DNA of 64,000 nucleotides. Source: Pantoea cypripedii (GTDB taxonomy: Bacteria > Pseudomonadota > Gammaproteobacteria > Enterobacterales > Enterobacteriaceae). A model generated the notes under the pieces. The model searched no databases and was not told the origin of the DNA. It was given only the letters and a program-made list of their open reading frames with translations. A program made the position numbers and the translations under genes. Positions 9,725 to 19,149 of the stretch are shown here, piece by piece. Where the stretch lies: assembly GCF_002095535.1 (NCBI RefSeq), contig NZ_MLJI01000001.1, positions 3,792,412-3,856,411 of the forward strand, given 5' to 3'. The first letter of the stretch is position 1; every line of letters starts with the position of its first letter.

Positions 9725-10645
9725 CAGCTGCGCGGCGTCAGCGGGTGATTCAAATATCGTCTGACGCACGCGGCTCACCTCCTCCCCCGGCGTCACGCCA
9801 AAATAGCGTTTAAACTCGCGGGAAAACTGCGAGGGGCTTTCATAACCGACGCGCACCGCTGCGACGCTGGCCCGCATGCCATCCTGGAGCATCATCAGAC
9901 GTGCCTGATGCAGGCGAAAACGTTTCAGATACTGTAACGGCGAGGTTTGCGTCACCGCTTTAAAGTTGTGATGAAAGGCCGATACGCTCATGTTCACCTC
10001 CGCCGCCAGCGTTTCCACGCTGAGGTTTTCACTGAAATGACTTTCGATACGGCGTAGCGCGCGGGCAATCTGGCTGAACTGCGTCTGGCGGCTGATCATC
10101 GACAGCAGCGCGCCCCCGCACGGCCCGACCAGCACATAGTAGATAATTTCCCGGACGATTTGCGGCCCCAGCACGCGCGCGTCACGCGGCTTACGCAGCA
10201 CATCCAGCAGTCGTTCGGCGGCGCATAACATCTCTTCACTGAGAAAAGCAGAATGGATGCCCGAAGTTTGCGGCTGCGGCTGAAAATCTTCATCGTCGCC
10301 AATCTCCATCAGCAGATCCTGCAAGCTGGCATTGTCCACGGTGAGGCAGATCCCCGCCAGCGGCTCCTCCGGCGTGGCCTCAGTTTCACACTCCACCGGC
10401 AACGGCACGGTGAGCATCAGATACTTGGTGGCATCGTAATGAAATACCGTGCTGCCGAGATAGCCGGTTTTACGTCCCTGGAACAGGATGACGATGCCAG
10501 GTTGATACATCATCGGCGTACGCGGCAGCGGTTCATCGGCATAGATTAAGCGTACGTTTTCCAGCTGACAAAAGGGTTGGCTGCCAGGCTTCATTAACGC
10601 AATGACCTGCTGGGCCAGCTGGCGGCAAAGGGTGTCATGGGGCAT
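9719..10645 (-). CDS. yqhC: AraC-family transcriptional activator YqhC
   Basis: 308 residues. The N-terminal AraC-type ligand domain (AraC_N type, roughly 20-180) contains [19 protein letters not shown]. Two C-terminal helix-turn-helices (about 195-295) end in the AraC signature [22 protein letters not shown]. In E. coli YqhC senses aldehydes (glyoxal, furfural) and activates yqhD-dkgA. Here it is divergent from dkgA but yqhD is absent, so dkgA is the likely direct target. The ends of yqhC and yghB overlap convergently by a few bases. Confidence 0.88.
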   Translation of the reverse strand: MPHDTLCRQLAQQVIALMKPGSQPFCQLENVRLIYADEPLPRTPMMYQPGIVILFQGRKTGYLGSTVFHYDATKYLMLTVPLPVECETEATPEEPLAGICLTVDNASLQDLLMEIGDDEDFQPQPQTSGIHSAFLSEEMLCAAERLLDVLRKPRDARVLGPQIVREIIYYVLVGPCGGALLSMISRQTQFSQIARALRRIESHFSENLSVETLAAEVNMSVSAFHHNFKAVTQTSPLQYLKRFRLHQARLMMLQDGMRASVAAVRVGYESPSQFSREFKRYFGVTPGEEVSRVRQTIFESPADAAQLL

Positions 10646-10849
10646 GGCAGATTCTCTCGCAGCAAAAAGGTCAGTTTGCCGCAGCGCAGGCGAAAGCTCC
10701 AGCCAGCTGGAGAATCAGGCAAGAATCCAGCAGAAACAGACAGCACAAAAGCGCCGCAGAATTGCCACAATGATCCCGGCGCTAAGGTTTGTTGACTAGA
10801 ATTAACCTCAGTGTTTCCGGTGAGTCACTGCGACAAATAAGGAGCAACT

Positions 10850-11674
10850 ATGGCAGACCAACCACTAATTAAACTGCACGACGGCAATATGATGCCGCAG
10901 CTCGGGCTGGGTGTCTGGCAGGCGAGTATTGAAGATGCACGCAAAGCGGTATTAAAAGCGCTGGAGGTCGGCTATCGCTCCATCGATACTGCTGCCGCCT
11001 ATAAGAATGAGGAAGCGATTGGTCAGGCGCTACAGGAAACTGACGTGGCGCGCGACAGCATTTTTGTCACCACCAAGCTGTGGAATGACGATCAGAAAAA
11101 CGCCCAGCAGGCACTGGAAACCAGCCTGGAAAAACTCAAACTGGATCAGGTCGATCTCTATCTGATGCACTGGCCTTGCCCGGCAAAAGATCTGTATGTC
11201 GGCGCCTGGCAACAGATGATTGAATTGCAAAAACAGGGTCTGACCAAAAGCATCGGCGTGTGTAATTTCAATGAAGCGCATCTGAAACGTCTGATGGATG
11301 AAACCGGGGTGTCGCCGGTGGTGAACCAGATTGAACTGCATCCGATGCTACAGCAGCGTACTCTGCACGCCTGGAATGCGCTGCATCAGATCCAGACTGA
11401 ATCCTGGAGCCCACTGGCACAGGGCGGTAAAGGGGTGTTCGATCAGGAAGTGATCAAAGAACTGGCGAAGAAATATGGCAAAACCCCGGCGCAGATCGTG
11501 ATTCGCTGGCACCTGGACAGCGGCCTGGTGGTGATTCCGAAGTCAGTGACCCCGGCGCGCATTGAGGAAAACATTAAGGTGTTTGATTTCCGGCTGGAGA
11601 AAACCGAGATCAGCGATATTACCGCGCTGGATATCGGCAACCGACTGGGACCGGACCCGGAGAGTTTTAATTAA
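10850..11674 (+). CDS. dkgA: 2,5-diketo-D-gluconate reductase A / methylglyoxal reductase (aldo-keto reductase)
   Basis: 274 residues of the aldo-keto reductase (beta/alpha)8 family, with the catalytic set D-Y-K-H visible: RSIDTAAAYKNE (Asp, Tyr), TTKLWNDD (Lys) and LYLMHWPCP (His). The NADPH site IPKSVTPARIEEN is near the C-terminus. DkgA reduces 2,5-diketo-D-gluconate to 2-keto-L-gulonate and also detoxifies methylglyoxal in the cytoplasm. Ribosome site AAGGAG lies at about 10839-10844. It is divergent from yqhC. 2,5-diketogluconate metabolism is well known in Pantoea and relatives, so the classical substrate is plausible here. Confidence 0.93.
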   Translation: MADQPLIKLHDGNMMPQLGLGVWQASIEDARKAVLKALEVGYRSIDTAAAYKNEEAIGQALQETDVARDSIFVTTKLWNDDQKNAQQALETSLEKLKLDQVDLYLMHWPCPAKDLYVGAWQQMIELQKQGLTKSIGVCNFNEAHLKRLMDETGVSPVVNQIELHPMLQQRTLHAWNALHQIQTESWSPLAQGGKGVFDQEVIKELAKKYGKTPAQIVIRWHLDSGLVVIPKSVTPARIEENIKVFDFRLEKTEISDITALDIGNRLGPDPESFN

Positions 11675-11690
11675 CAACCTTATTTGTCAC

Positions 11691-11714
11691 GGCGCGATAA
11701 ATCGCGCCGTTATC
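11691..11714. repeat. dispersed palindromic repeat after dkgA
   Basis: GGCGCGATAAATCGCGCC is a near-perfect palindrome followed by GTTATC. It lies between the convergent ends of dkgA (11674) and ftsP (11728), and is a copy of the family listed at 1671. The stem could serve as a bidirectional transcription end. Confidence 0.7.
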
Positions 11715-11727
11715 AATTGCAGAAATA

Positions 11728-13155
11728 TCAGCTGGTTGGATTCACCAGCAACTGGCCAGCGGTACCGCGATCGGCCAGTTCCAGCGTCTGGCTGTAATAC
11801 ACAAACGGGAAATGCTCCGACGAACTTTGCGGGAAACTCACCAGCAACTCGACATCGCCATCCACCCACACCGTATCTTTCCAGCCGCGATCTTCACCCA
11901 TCGGCTGTGCACCGTTGACACTTTTAATCAGGAACATTACGCCCTGAATATGCAGCGCCTGCGGGCGGTCGGCATGCAGGATCCAGCGTTCAAAGGTGCC
12001 CTGCTGTACCGTGGTATCAATGCGTCCCATATTCCACATCGCGCCATTAATGCCTGGCATACCGTCGCCAATGCGGAATTCGCGGGTGCGTACCGCCACA
12101 CCATCGAGGATCTGATCCGCCAGCAAGCGCATCGGCAGATTGTCCGTGACCAGCGGCAGCAAGCCGGTTGGACGCAGCGACAACACCAGCGTGTTGGCAA
12201 GGATCGATGACGGCTCAAACAGGCCGCGCAGTCGATCCATCAATCCCGCAGCAGTTCCCGCGGTGATCGACACTTCATCACCCTGCGACATATCCACCAG
12301 CACTTCACGCCGTTCGCCCGGTGCCAGCGACAAACGCTGTACCGCGACCGGGGCCGGTAAGAAGCCCTGATCGCTGGCGATCACCGTAAAGGGGCGATTA
12401 TCGGAGAAAGCCAGATCGTAACGGCGTGAGTTAGAGGCGTTCAGCAGGCGCAGGCGGACCCAGCCACGTGAAACATCCACATACGGGTTCTGCACACCGT
12501 TGACCAGCAACGTATCACCCAGGAAGCCGCCATCCTGCGGCGGGTCATAAACCGGTGTGGCAAAGTTATCGAGACGCTTGTCCTGAATCACCAGCGGAAA
12601 ATCATCCACGCCATAGTGTTTCGGTAGCGGCAGCGCTTTGCTGACGTCATCCTCAATCAACCACATCCCCGCCAGGCCGTTGTAAACATGGGGTGCCATG
12701 CGATTGGGCGTATTAGCGTGATACCACAAGGTTGCCGCGCCCTGACGAATCGGCAATACCGGTGCCCAGTCAACGCCCGCCGACATCAATCGCGGTGCGC
12801 CACCCATCAGCGCGCCCGGCACTTGCAGGCCACTCACGGTCATGGCGACGGGTTCATTCAGCCGATTGCTGTAAATCAGCTTCACATCGTCGCCGCTGTA
12901 GACGCGCACGGTCGGGCCAAGGTACAAGCCGTTAATGCCCCACACCGGCACTTTGTTGCTGTTGCCGCTGAATGACCAGTGACTGCGCTGGAGCGTAAGA
13001 AATAGCGGCTGGCCGCGGCGTGATTCAATCAACGGCGGTACGGGAAGCGGCGTATCGCCGACAGGCGCGGAAGCGGCACGCGCAGTGCTGGTTACGCTGG
13101 TGGCAAGTGCGACACCGGCAGAAAGCTGAATAAACTGACGTCTGCTGCAAGACAT
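11728..13155 (-). CDS. ftsP: cell division protein FtsP (SufI), multicopper-oxidase fold
   Basis: 475 residues (E. coli 470). The N-terminus carries a twin-arginine signal (SRRQFIQLSAG, ending ARA near residue 27), so the protein folds before Tat export to the periplasm. Three cupredoxin domains follow. As in E. coli SufI, the type-1 and trinuclear copper ligand clusters of true multicopper oxidases are not recognisable; only isolated remnants such as LWYHANTP remain. It stabilises the divisome under stress. It is the last gene of the parC-plsC-ftsP cluster, about 125 bp after plsC. Confidence 0.93.
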   Translation of the reverse strand: MSCSRRQFIQLSAGVALATSVTSTARAASAPVGDTPLPVPPLIESRRGQPLFLTLQRSHWSFSGNSNKVPVWGINGLYLGPTVRVYSGDDVKLIYSNRLNEPVAMTVSGLQVPGALMGGAPRLMSAGVDWAPVLPIRQGAATLWYHANTPNRMAPHVYNGLAGMWLIEDDVSKALPLPKHYGVDDFPLVIQDKRLDNFATPVYDPPQDGGFLGDTLLVNGVQNPYVDVSRGWVRLRLLNASNSRRYDLAFSDNRPFTVIASDQGFLPAPVAVQRLSLAPGERREVLVDMSQGDEVSITAGTAAGLMDRLRGLFEPSSILANTLVLSLRPTGLLPLVTDNLPMRLLADQILDGVAVRTREFRIGDGMPGINGAMWNMGRIDTTVQQGTFERWILHADRPQALHIQGVMFLIKSVNGAQPMGEDRGWKDTVWVDGDVELLVSFPQSSSEHFPFVYYSQTLELADRGTAGQLLVNPTS

Positions 13156-13279
13156 AAAACTTCAGACCTTTTGAGCGTGGCGTGAGGACGCCGTCCATTT
13201 TTTTCTAATTGCTATTGCTGTGCTGCACCCGGAGAGGGTCTGGTGCGTACGGGGCAGATTGCCTGCCCCGTGGGGCCGG

Positions 13280-14017
13280 TCAGATTTTACCGTTTTTTTC
13301 GCGCTCGGCGACTTCAGCGTTTAATTCTTCCAGCTTAGCCGACATTAATTCACGGCAATGGGTCGCCAGCTTACGCACCGAACTGTTAGCAAACTCGCTG
13401 GTATCCACTGGCGGCAGCATCTCGACAATCACCAGACCGTTTTTGAGGCGGTTGAGTTTGATTTTGTCATGCGTGTTGGACACCACCACCGGGATAATCG
13501 GCACACCCGCGGCCATCGCAGCATGAAATGCGCCGGTTTTAAACGGCAGCAGGCCACGTCCGCGGCTGCGCGTTCCTTCCGGGAACATCCAGAACGAGAT
13601 ACGCTTCTTTTTAAACTGATCGATCAGCTTACCAATGGTGCTATGTGCTTTGGCACGATTGTCACGATCAATCAGCAAATTCCCCGCCAGCCAGTACAGC
13701 AGACCAAAAAACGGTACCCACAGCAGGCTTTTTTTGCCCACGGTCACCGTGGTGGGCTGCACAATCTTGGCGGCGGTGATCATATCGTAGTTATTCTGGT
13801 GGTTTGCGATGTAGATAGCATTGCCATAACTTTCCGCATCCGCCGGTTTACGCAGTTCCACCTTGACGCCAAACACCGTCGATAAGCGACCAAACATGTG
13901 ACCGAACGTGGCGACATGACGTGGATTGCGTGGTGAAAACAGGCACCAGATACAGCCAAACACACAGACCAGAATCGAGTAAATAACAACAAAAATAGTC
14001 CGTAAAATTAGTAACAT
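13280..14017 (-). CDS. plsC: 1-acyl-sn-glycerol-3-phosphate acyltransferase
   Basis: 245 residues, the same length as E. coli PlsC. It makes phosphatidic acid from lysophosphatidic acid on the inner membrane. An N-terminal membrane helix (about 1-25) is followed by acyltransferase motif I NHQNNYD (NHX4D) near residue 73 and motif III FPEGTRSRGRG near 145. Motif IV-like GVPIIPVVVS is near 175. It sits 48 bp after parC on the same strand, as in other enterobacteria, and ftsP follows. Confidence 0.97.
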   Translation of the reverse strand: MLLILRTIFVVIYSILVCVFGCIWCLFSPRNPRHVATFGHMFGRLSTVFGVKVELRKPADAESYGNAIYIANHQNNYDMITAAKIVQPTTVTVGKKSLLWVPFFGLLYWLAGNLLIDRDNRAKAHSTIGKLIDQFKKKRISFWMFPEGTRSRGRGLLPFKTGAFHAAMAAGVPIIPVVVSNTHDKIKLNRLKNGLVIVEMLPPVDTSEFANSSVRKLATHCRELMSAKLEELNAEVAEREKNGKI

Positions 14018-14065
14018 AGTTTCCTCAGTAGTGGCATACCCTTGCCTGCTTTATTCTTTGCAGGG

Positions 14066-16336
14066 TTACTCTTCACTCTCGCCGCCCTGGCGCGTTGGGG
14101 CATCCAGCTCGACGCGGTCGATACGTTGCAGACCACGCGGCAGCAAGGTACCACGACGACCACGGTCAGCGCGGAACTTCTGCAACTCTTCGCTACGCAG
14201 CACCATCTTACGCTTGCCGACATGCAGAGTGATGGCACTGCCCGATGGCAGGATCAGCAACCACGCCAGTTTATCTGCCCCTGCCGCAGCCTCAGCGGAA
14301 GGAATCGAGATGATCTTGTTACCCTTGCCTTTCGACATTTGCGGCAGTTCACCGACCGGGAACATCAGCATACGCCCGGCCTGAGTAATCGCCAGCAGCA
14401 TGTCATCTTCATGATTGACCGCCATCGGCGTCATCACTTTGGCGTTTTCCGGCAAGGTCAGCAGCGCTTTACCTGAACGGTTACGCGATACCAGGTCAGC
14501 AAAGGTACAGATAAAGCCGTAACCGGCGTCAGAAGCCATCAGCAGTTTCTGCTCATCCGGCTCCATCAGCACCTGTTCCATCACCGCGCCTGGCGGTGGC
14601 GTCAGCTTACCGGTCAGCGGTTCGCCCTGACCACGCGCCGACGGCAGCGAGGTTGGGTCGAGAGTATAGCTGCGCCCGGTGGAGTCGATAAAGGCCACCG
14701 GCTGGTTGCTCTTACCGCGTGCGGCAGCCAGATAGTTGTCCCCTGCCTTATAGCTAAGGCCGGAAGGATCAATGTCGTGCCCCTTGGCGCTACGTACCCA
14801 GCCCATCTGTGACAGCACGATGGTGACCGGCTCGGCGCTCACCAGATCATTCTCGCTCAGCGCTTTGGCTTCTTCGCGCTCACGCAACGGTGAACGGCGA
14901 TCGTCACCATAGGTCTGGCTATCCGCCTGCAATTCTTTCTTCAGCAGGTTGCTCATCTTGCGCTCGGAGGCAAGAATCGCCTGCAACTGGTCACGCTCTT
15001 TTTCCAGCTCGGCCTGCTCACCGCGAATCTTCATCTCTTCGAGTTTAGCGAGGTGACGCAGTTTTAATTCCAGAATCGCTTCAGCCTGGGTCTCGCTGAT
15101 GTCAAAACGCGACATCAGCACCGCTTTCGGCTCATCCTCGCTACGGATGATGTGAATCACTTCATCAATATTGAGGAACGCTACCAGCAAACCTTCGAGG
15201 ATATGCAGGCGACGCAGTACGCGATCCAGACGGTAATTCAGACGACGCGTCACGGTATCGCGGCGATACACCAGCCATTCGGAGATAATCTCCAGCAGGT
15301 TTTTCACCGCCGGACGGTTATCCAGACCGATCATGTTGAGGTTAACGCGGTAACTTTTTTCCAGGTCGGTGGTGGCAAACAGATGATTCATCACCTGATC
15401 CAGATCGACACGGTTCGAACGCGGCACAATCACCAGACGGGTGGGGTTTTCGTGATCGGATTCATCACGCAAGTCCTCCACCATCGGCAGCTTTTTATTG
15501 CGCATCTGCGCGGCGATCTGTTCCAGCACACGAGCACCGGATACCTGATGCGGCAGCGCGGTGATCACTGCTTCACCGTCTTCTTTTTTCCAGATCGCGC
15601 GCTGGCGGATAGAACCGCGACCGTTCTGGTAAATCTTACGGATCTCATCACGCGGGGTGATGATCTCCGCTTCGGTCGGGAAATCCGGCCCGTGCACGAT
15701 ATCCAGCAGTTCATCCAGCGTGGTGTTCGGCTTTTCGATCAGGGTGATCGCCGCCTGCGCCACTTCACGCACGTTGTGCGGAGGAATATCGGTCGCCATA
15801 CCCACGGCGATGCCGGTGGTGCCGTTCAGCAGGATATTCGGCAGACGCGCCGGTAACATTTTCGGTTCCTGCAACGTGCCGTCAAAGTTGGGGGTGTAAT
15901 CCACCGTTCCCTGACCCAGCTCGCTGAGCAGAATTTCGGCATACTTCGACAGGCGCGACTCGGTATAACGCATCGCCGCAAAGGATTTCGGATCATCCGG
16001 TGCACCCCAGTTGCCCTGACCATCCACCAGCGGGTAGCGGTAAGAGAACGGCTGCGCCATCAGCACCATCGCTTCATAACAGGCGCTGTCGCCATGCGGA
16101 TGGTATTTACCCAGCACGTCACCCACGGTACGCGCCGATTTCTTAAATTTGGCGCTGGCATTCAGGCCCAGCTCGGACATCGCATAGACGATGCGGCGCT
16201 GTACTGGCTTGAGGCCATCACCGATATACGGCAGCGCGCGGTCCATAATCACGTACATCGAGTAATTCAGGTACGCGTTTTCTGTAAATTTGTGCAGGGC
16301 AAGACGCTCTGCACCATCCTGCGTCAATTCGCTCAT
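14066..16336 (-). CDS. parC: DNA topoisomerase IV subunit A
   Basis: 756 residues (E. coli 752). Together with ParE it decatenates daughter chromosomes. The breakage-reunion domain covers about 1-480, with the catalytic tyrosine Y124 in [10 protein letters not shown]; the C-terminal beta-pinwheel DNA-wrapping domain covers about 500-740. The quinolone-determining region reads [12 protein letters not shown] with Ser84 and Glu88 (E. coli S80 and E84), the drug-sensitive state. I chose ATG 16336 (MSELTQ...), which is closest to the known N-terminus; a longer frame to 16378 adds 14 atypical residues. It heads parC-plsC-ftsP. Confidence 0.97.
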   Translation of the reverse strand: MSELTQDGAERLALHKFTENAYLNYSMYVIMDRALPYIGDGLKPVQRRIVYAMSELGLNASAKFKKSARTVGDVLGKYHPHGDSACYEAMVLMAQPFSYRYPLVDGQGNWGAPDDPKSFAAMRYTESRLSKYAEILLSELGQGTVDYTPNFDGTLQEPKMLPARLPNILLNGTTGIAVGMATDIPPHNVREVAQAAITLIEKPNTTLDELLDIVHGPDFPTEAEIITPRDEIRKIYQNGRGSIRQRAIWKKEDGEAVITALPHQVSGARVLEQIAAQMRNKKLPMVEDLRDESDHENPTRLVIVPRSNRVDLDQVMNHLFATTDLEKSYRVNLNMIGLDNRPAVKNLLEIISEWLVYRRDTVTRRLNYRLDRVLRRLHILEGLLVAFLNIDEVIHIIRSEDEPKAVLMSRFDISETQAEAILELKLRHLAKLEEMKIRGEQAELEKERDQLQAILASERKMSNLLKKELQADSQTYGDDRRSPLREREEAKALSENDLVSAEPVTIVLSQMGWVRSAKGHDIDPSGLSYKAGDNYLAAARGKSNQPVAFIDSTGRSYTLDPTSLPSARGQGEPLTGKLTPPPGAVMEQVLMEPDEQKLLMASDAGYGFICTFADLVSRNRSGKALLTLPENAKVMTPMAVNHEDDMLLAITQAGRMLMFPVGELPQMSKGKGNKIISIPSAEAAAGADKLAWLLILPSGSAITLHVGKRKMVLRSEELQKFRADRGRRGTLLPRGLQRIDRVELDAPTRQGGESEE

Positions 16337-16378
16337 TAAGCTCGCATCCTCACTTCGTGGCCCACAGCGGCGGGACAT

Positions 16379-16752
16379 CCGGCGGTCATTTGGCGAGGAT
16401 AGTACCTTATTCGCGTGGCTTAGTCACAGGGGGTAAGCCCTCTCTGGCCGCAGGAATCTTTATCAGGAAATTAATGTGAAGCCGGTTATAAAAATAAAAT
16501 AGAATGAGATCATGATCACAATGAATATTCCCGGCATTCTGTGAGCATGATCTCAATTAATTTCCATCCATCGCTTTTCGTATTAATCCTGTCCGCGCAA
16601 GAGGACAACATTTAGTATTGTTGCTTTTCTCTTCCTTTCCTAAATTCATACTCCATAAGACAGATATTTTTTGCGTTCCTGATTTCTGGCATCTGGAAAA
16701 TATAAAAAACACCATAGCAGAACACGGTTTTGCCAAAATAAAGGGTGACCGA
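16379..16752. other. parC / PTS-operon divergent intergenic region
   Basis: 374 bp, AT-rich in the half near the PRD regulator. It holds the inverted pair of CRP-like sites (16505-16555) and the ribosome site AAGGGTG (16741-16747) for the regulator. A hypothetical upstream extension of the regulator frame (to 16618) is not supported by codon use or family alignment. No other gene was recognised. Confidence 0.6.
16505..16555. promoter_or_regulatory. two CRP-like sites arranged as an inverted repeat
   Basis: TGAGATCATGATCACA (16505-16520) and TGTGAGCATGATCTCA (16540-16555) each match the CRP core TGTGA-N6-TCACA at 9 of 10 positions. They are reverse complements of each other at 15 of 16 bases, separated by 19 bp with a central GAATATTC palindrome. 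They lie about 200-250 bp before the PRD regulator start. CRP control is an inference from this match. Confidence 0.55.
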
Positions 16753-18312
16753 ATGCAAATACTGACTTCGCGACAACACCGATTAGTAAAACTGCTGCTG
16801 CAACAGGCCGCACCTCAGCCGTTAAAGCAACTGGCGCAGCAGCTCGGCGTATCAGAAAAAACCATCTACCGCGACCTGCAATGGCTGGAAGCCTGGCTCA
16901 GTAACTGGACCATGGTGCTGGAGAAAACCCCAGGGCGCGGCGTGCGGTTGCGGGTTGATGATATCCAGCAGCGCCTGCAACTGGAGCAGCAACTGAACGG
17001 GGATGACAACAGCGATGCCCTGAGTCACAACAGCCGCCGGGTAAAAATTGCTTCTCAGTTGCTGAGTGACGCACCGCGTGAAACCTCGATCAGCAAGCTG
17101 TCAGAGCGTTACTTTATCAGCCACGCCTCGATCGTGAATGACCTGAAAGTGATTGAAGAGTGGCTGCAACCGCTGGGATTAACACTGGCGCGCGGCCCCG
17201 GCGGCACGCACATTGAAGGCAATGAACAGACGCTGCGCCAGGCGATGGTGTCGCTGATTAATGATGTGATGCAGCAAAACGTGGCGGGCACACCGCTACT
17301 GCCCCGGCTCGATCCCGGTAGCCAGCAGGCGCTGGTGCATTACTTCGGTGACGAGGATGTGGCTTTTGTGCAGGCGCTGCTGTTACAGATGGAGCAGCAG
17401 CTGAGTTATCCGCTGGGTGATGCCTGGTATCTCAATCTGTGCACTCACATCTTAATCATGATGCATCGCATGGCGCAGGGTAACGCGCTGGCCTTACAGA
17501 CCACGCTTGCCGCGCAGGACCTGGATAAACGCATCCTGACCATTGCGCAGCAGATGGTCAGCCAGATTGAAGCACGCATCGGCTGTGCGCTTCCGGCGGA
17601 TGAGGTGGGATTTATTTATCAATATATTGTCTCGTCCGGCATTGTGGTGGAAGAACGCGGTGATCATGCGCCGCTGCATAATCAATTTTCCACTGCGGAA
17701 TCGGTCAAAATAACCTGTGAATTAATCGATCGTTTCTCGGCATTAATTCAGCAGGATTTATCTCAGGACCGCTTATTATTCGACGGATTACTGGTGCATA
17801 TTAAGCCGTTATTAAATCGCCTTAAATATCACATCCATATTCGTAATCCGCTGCTGGAAGATATTCAGCAGGAGATGAAAGAAATATTTTTCCTGACGCA
17901 ACAGGCGATGCAATTGACGGCGAACGCTTACGATCTTTCACCAGTAGCAGATGATGAAATTGGTTACCTTTGCGTCCATTTTCAGGCGGCGCTGGAGCGG
18001 CAGATTGCCCACAAACGCATTCTGGTGGTGTGCTCCAGCGGCGTCGGCACCTCACATCTGCTGAAAAGTCGGATTCTGCGCGCCTTCCCGGATTGGGAAA
18101 TCGCCGGGGTGGTATCGGCGAGTAATCACGCCGCCTTTTGCCAGCGTGAAGCGGTGGACCTGGTGATTACCACCATTCACCTCGCCGCCGGAGCCATTCC
18201 CAGCGTGTATGTCAGTGCATTTTTTAACGATGACGATATCCGGCGGGTGACTGACGCCATGATTGGCAGCCAGCTGCCGCACCGGGCGAATGACGCCCTG
18301 GCTGAACATTAA
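16753..18312 (+). CDS. PRD-containing transcriptional regulator with EIIB-like domain (BglG/MtlR type activator)
   Basis: 519 residues. N-terminal DeoR-like winged helix-turn-helix (about 5-60, QLGVSEKTIYRDLQWLE), a second HTH near 110-160, then two PTS regulation domains (about 195-300 and 315-420), and a C-terminal EIIB-like domain with Cys427 in VVCSSGVGTSHLL. There is no EIIA domain. Such proteins activate PTS operons and are switched by phosphorylation of PRD histidines and the EIIB Cys. PRD2 keeps both histidines (H349, H409); PRD1 keeps H232 but has a Tyr/Gln where the second would be (DEVGFIYQYI). The ATG is chosen by AAGGGTG 5 bp upstream and family alignment. It heads the EIIA-EIIB-EIIC-aldolase operon. 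Confidence 0.88.
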   Translation: MQILTSRQHRLVKLLLQQAAPQPLKQLAQQLGVSEKTIYRDLQWLEAWLSNWTMVLEKTPGRGVRLRVDDIQQRLQLEQQLNGDDNSDALSHNSRRVKIASQLLSDAPRETSISKLSERYFISHASIVNDLKVIEEWLQPLGLTLARGPGGTHIEGNEQTLRQAMVSLINDVMQQNVAGTPLLPRLDPGSQQALVHYFGDEDVAFVQALLLQMEQQLSYPLGDAWYLNLCTHILIMMHRMAQGNALALQTTLAAQDLDKRILTIAQQMVSQIEARIGCALPADEVGFIYQYIVSSGIVVEERGDHAPLHNQFSTAESVKITCELIDRFSALIQQDLSQDRLLFDGLLVHIKPLLNRLKYHIHIRNPLLEDIQQEMKEIFFLTQQAMQLTANAYDLSPVADDEIGYLCVHFQAALERQIAHKRILVVCSSGVGTSHLLKSRILRAFPDWEIAGVVSASNHAAFCQREAVDLVITTIHLAAGAIPSVYVSAFFNDDDIRRVTDAMIGSQLPHRANDALAEH

Positions 18313-18330
18313 TTGAATGAGGACTGATTG

Positions 18331-18801
18331 ATGGATATTTCCCGCATTCTGACGCCGCGCCGCGTCAATCTGGCCCTGACTTCCACCAGCAAAGAAGCAG
18401 TGATTAACGAACTCACCGAGTTGCTTTATCAGGACGGTGCCATCAGCGATCGCGAAGCCTTTATCGCCGATGTCTGGCTGCGTGAAGCGGAAGGCTCCAC
18501 CGGCTTTGAAAACCATATCGCCATTCCCCACGGCAAATCAGCGGCCGTGCGGCAAACCACGTTAGCCATTGGGCGTACCCAGCAGGATATCCCCTGGGAA
18601 ACGCTGGATGGCAGCCAGGTGCGCTGCATCATCCTGTTCGCAGTGCGACTGGAAGATCAGAACACCACCCACATTCGCCTGTTGTCGCAGGTGGCCAGCG
18701 CGCTGGCCGATGATGAGGTGATTGCCCAACTGCTGGTGGAAAACGACCCCGGCAATATCATCCGGCTGTTTAGTCAGTACGCCGAAACCGACCTCTGTTA
18801 A
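18331..18801 (+). CDS. PTS fructose-family EIIA component
   Basis: A 156-residue cytoplasmic protein of the PTS EIIA-2 (fructose/mannitol) fold. The phosphorylated histidine is H67 in IAIPHGKS, preceded by the family hallmark REAEGSTGFENH. It receives phosphate from HPr and passes it to the EIIB encoded next. The start is 18 bp after the regulator stop, with AATGAGGA as ribosome site; the TTG at 18328 just before ATG 18331 is not needed. As a separate protein rather than fused to EIIBC or HPr, it resembles the orphan fructose-like systems of enterobacteria (Frv/Frw type). The sugar is unknown. Confidence 0.93.
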   Translation: MDISRILTPRRVNLALTSTSKEAVINELTELLYQDGAISDREAFIADVWLREAEGSTGFENHIAIPHGKSAAVRQTTLAIGRTQQDIPWETLDGSQVRCIILFAVRLEDQNTTHIRLLSQVASALADDEVIAQLLVENDPGNIIRLFSQYAETDLC

Positions 18802-18823
18802 CCCTACTCTTCTGAGGTGACAC

Positions 18824-19138
18824 ATGAACATCGTCTGTGTAGCGGCCTGCACGGCAGGCATCGCGCATACCTACATCGCGCGGGAAAAACTGATAAAGGG
18901 TGCCCATGCACTGGGCCACACCATCCACGTCGAAACGCAGGGCACCATCGGCACCGAAACGGAACTCACCAGCGAAGCGATCGCCGCTGCGGATGTGGTG
19001 ATCCTCGCGGTTGACGTGAAGATCAAAGGTGAAGAGCGTTTCCAGGGCAAACCTATCGTGAGGGTGAAAACCGAAGTGGTGATCAAGTCACCGGTGAAAT
19101 TCCTCGAAAAAGTGGCGGATTCACTGGCGCGCGCCTGA
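18824..19138 (+). CDS. PTS fructose-family EIIB component
   Basis: 104 residues. The phosphocysteine is C9 in the loop CVAACTAGIAHTYIA, the form of the fructose EIIB signature C-x-x-G-x-A-H-T. It takes phosphate from EIIA and donates it to the sugar bound in EIIC. The free-standing protein is as short as typical FrwB/FrvB-like EIIB units. It lies 22 bp after EIIA with GAGGTGAC as ribosome site, and EIIC begins 11 bp downstream. Family and role are clear; the sugar is not. Confidence 0.94.
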   Translation: MNIVCVAACTAGIAHTYIAREKLIKGAHALGHTIHVETQGTIGTETELTSEAIAAADVVILAVDVKIKGEERFQGKPIVRVKTEVVIKSPVKFLEKVADSLARA

Positions 19139-19149
19139 GGAGATCCATC

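Noticed and set aside
11728..13155. FtsP as an active multicopper oxidase
   Set aside because: The His/Cys copper-ligand clusters of laccases are not recognisable, and the gene sits in the parC-plsC-ftsP context of the non-enzymatic division protein.
15152..15856. A 234-codon plus-strand open frame inside parC
   Set aside because: It is fully antisense to the well-conserved parC, has no family features and is rich in His/Gln/Arg, as expected from the complement of a coding frame.
16618..16752. A 45-residue N-terminal extension of the PRD regulator
   Set aside because: The residues are unlike DeoR/PRD regulators, and a good ribosome site lies just before ATG 16753.
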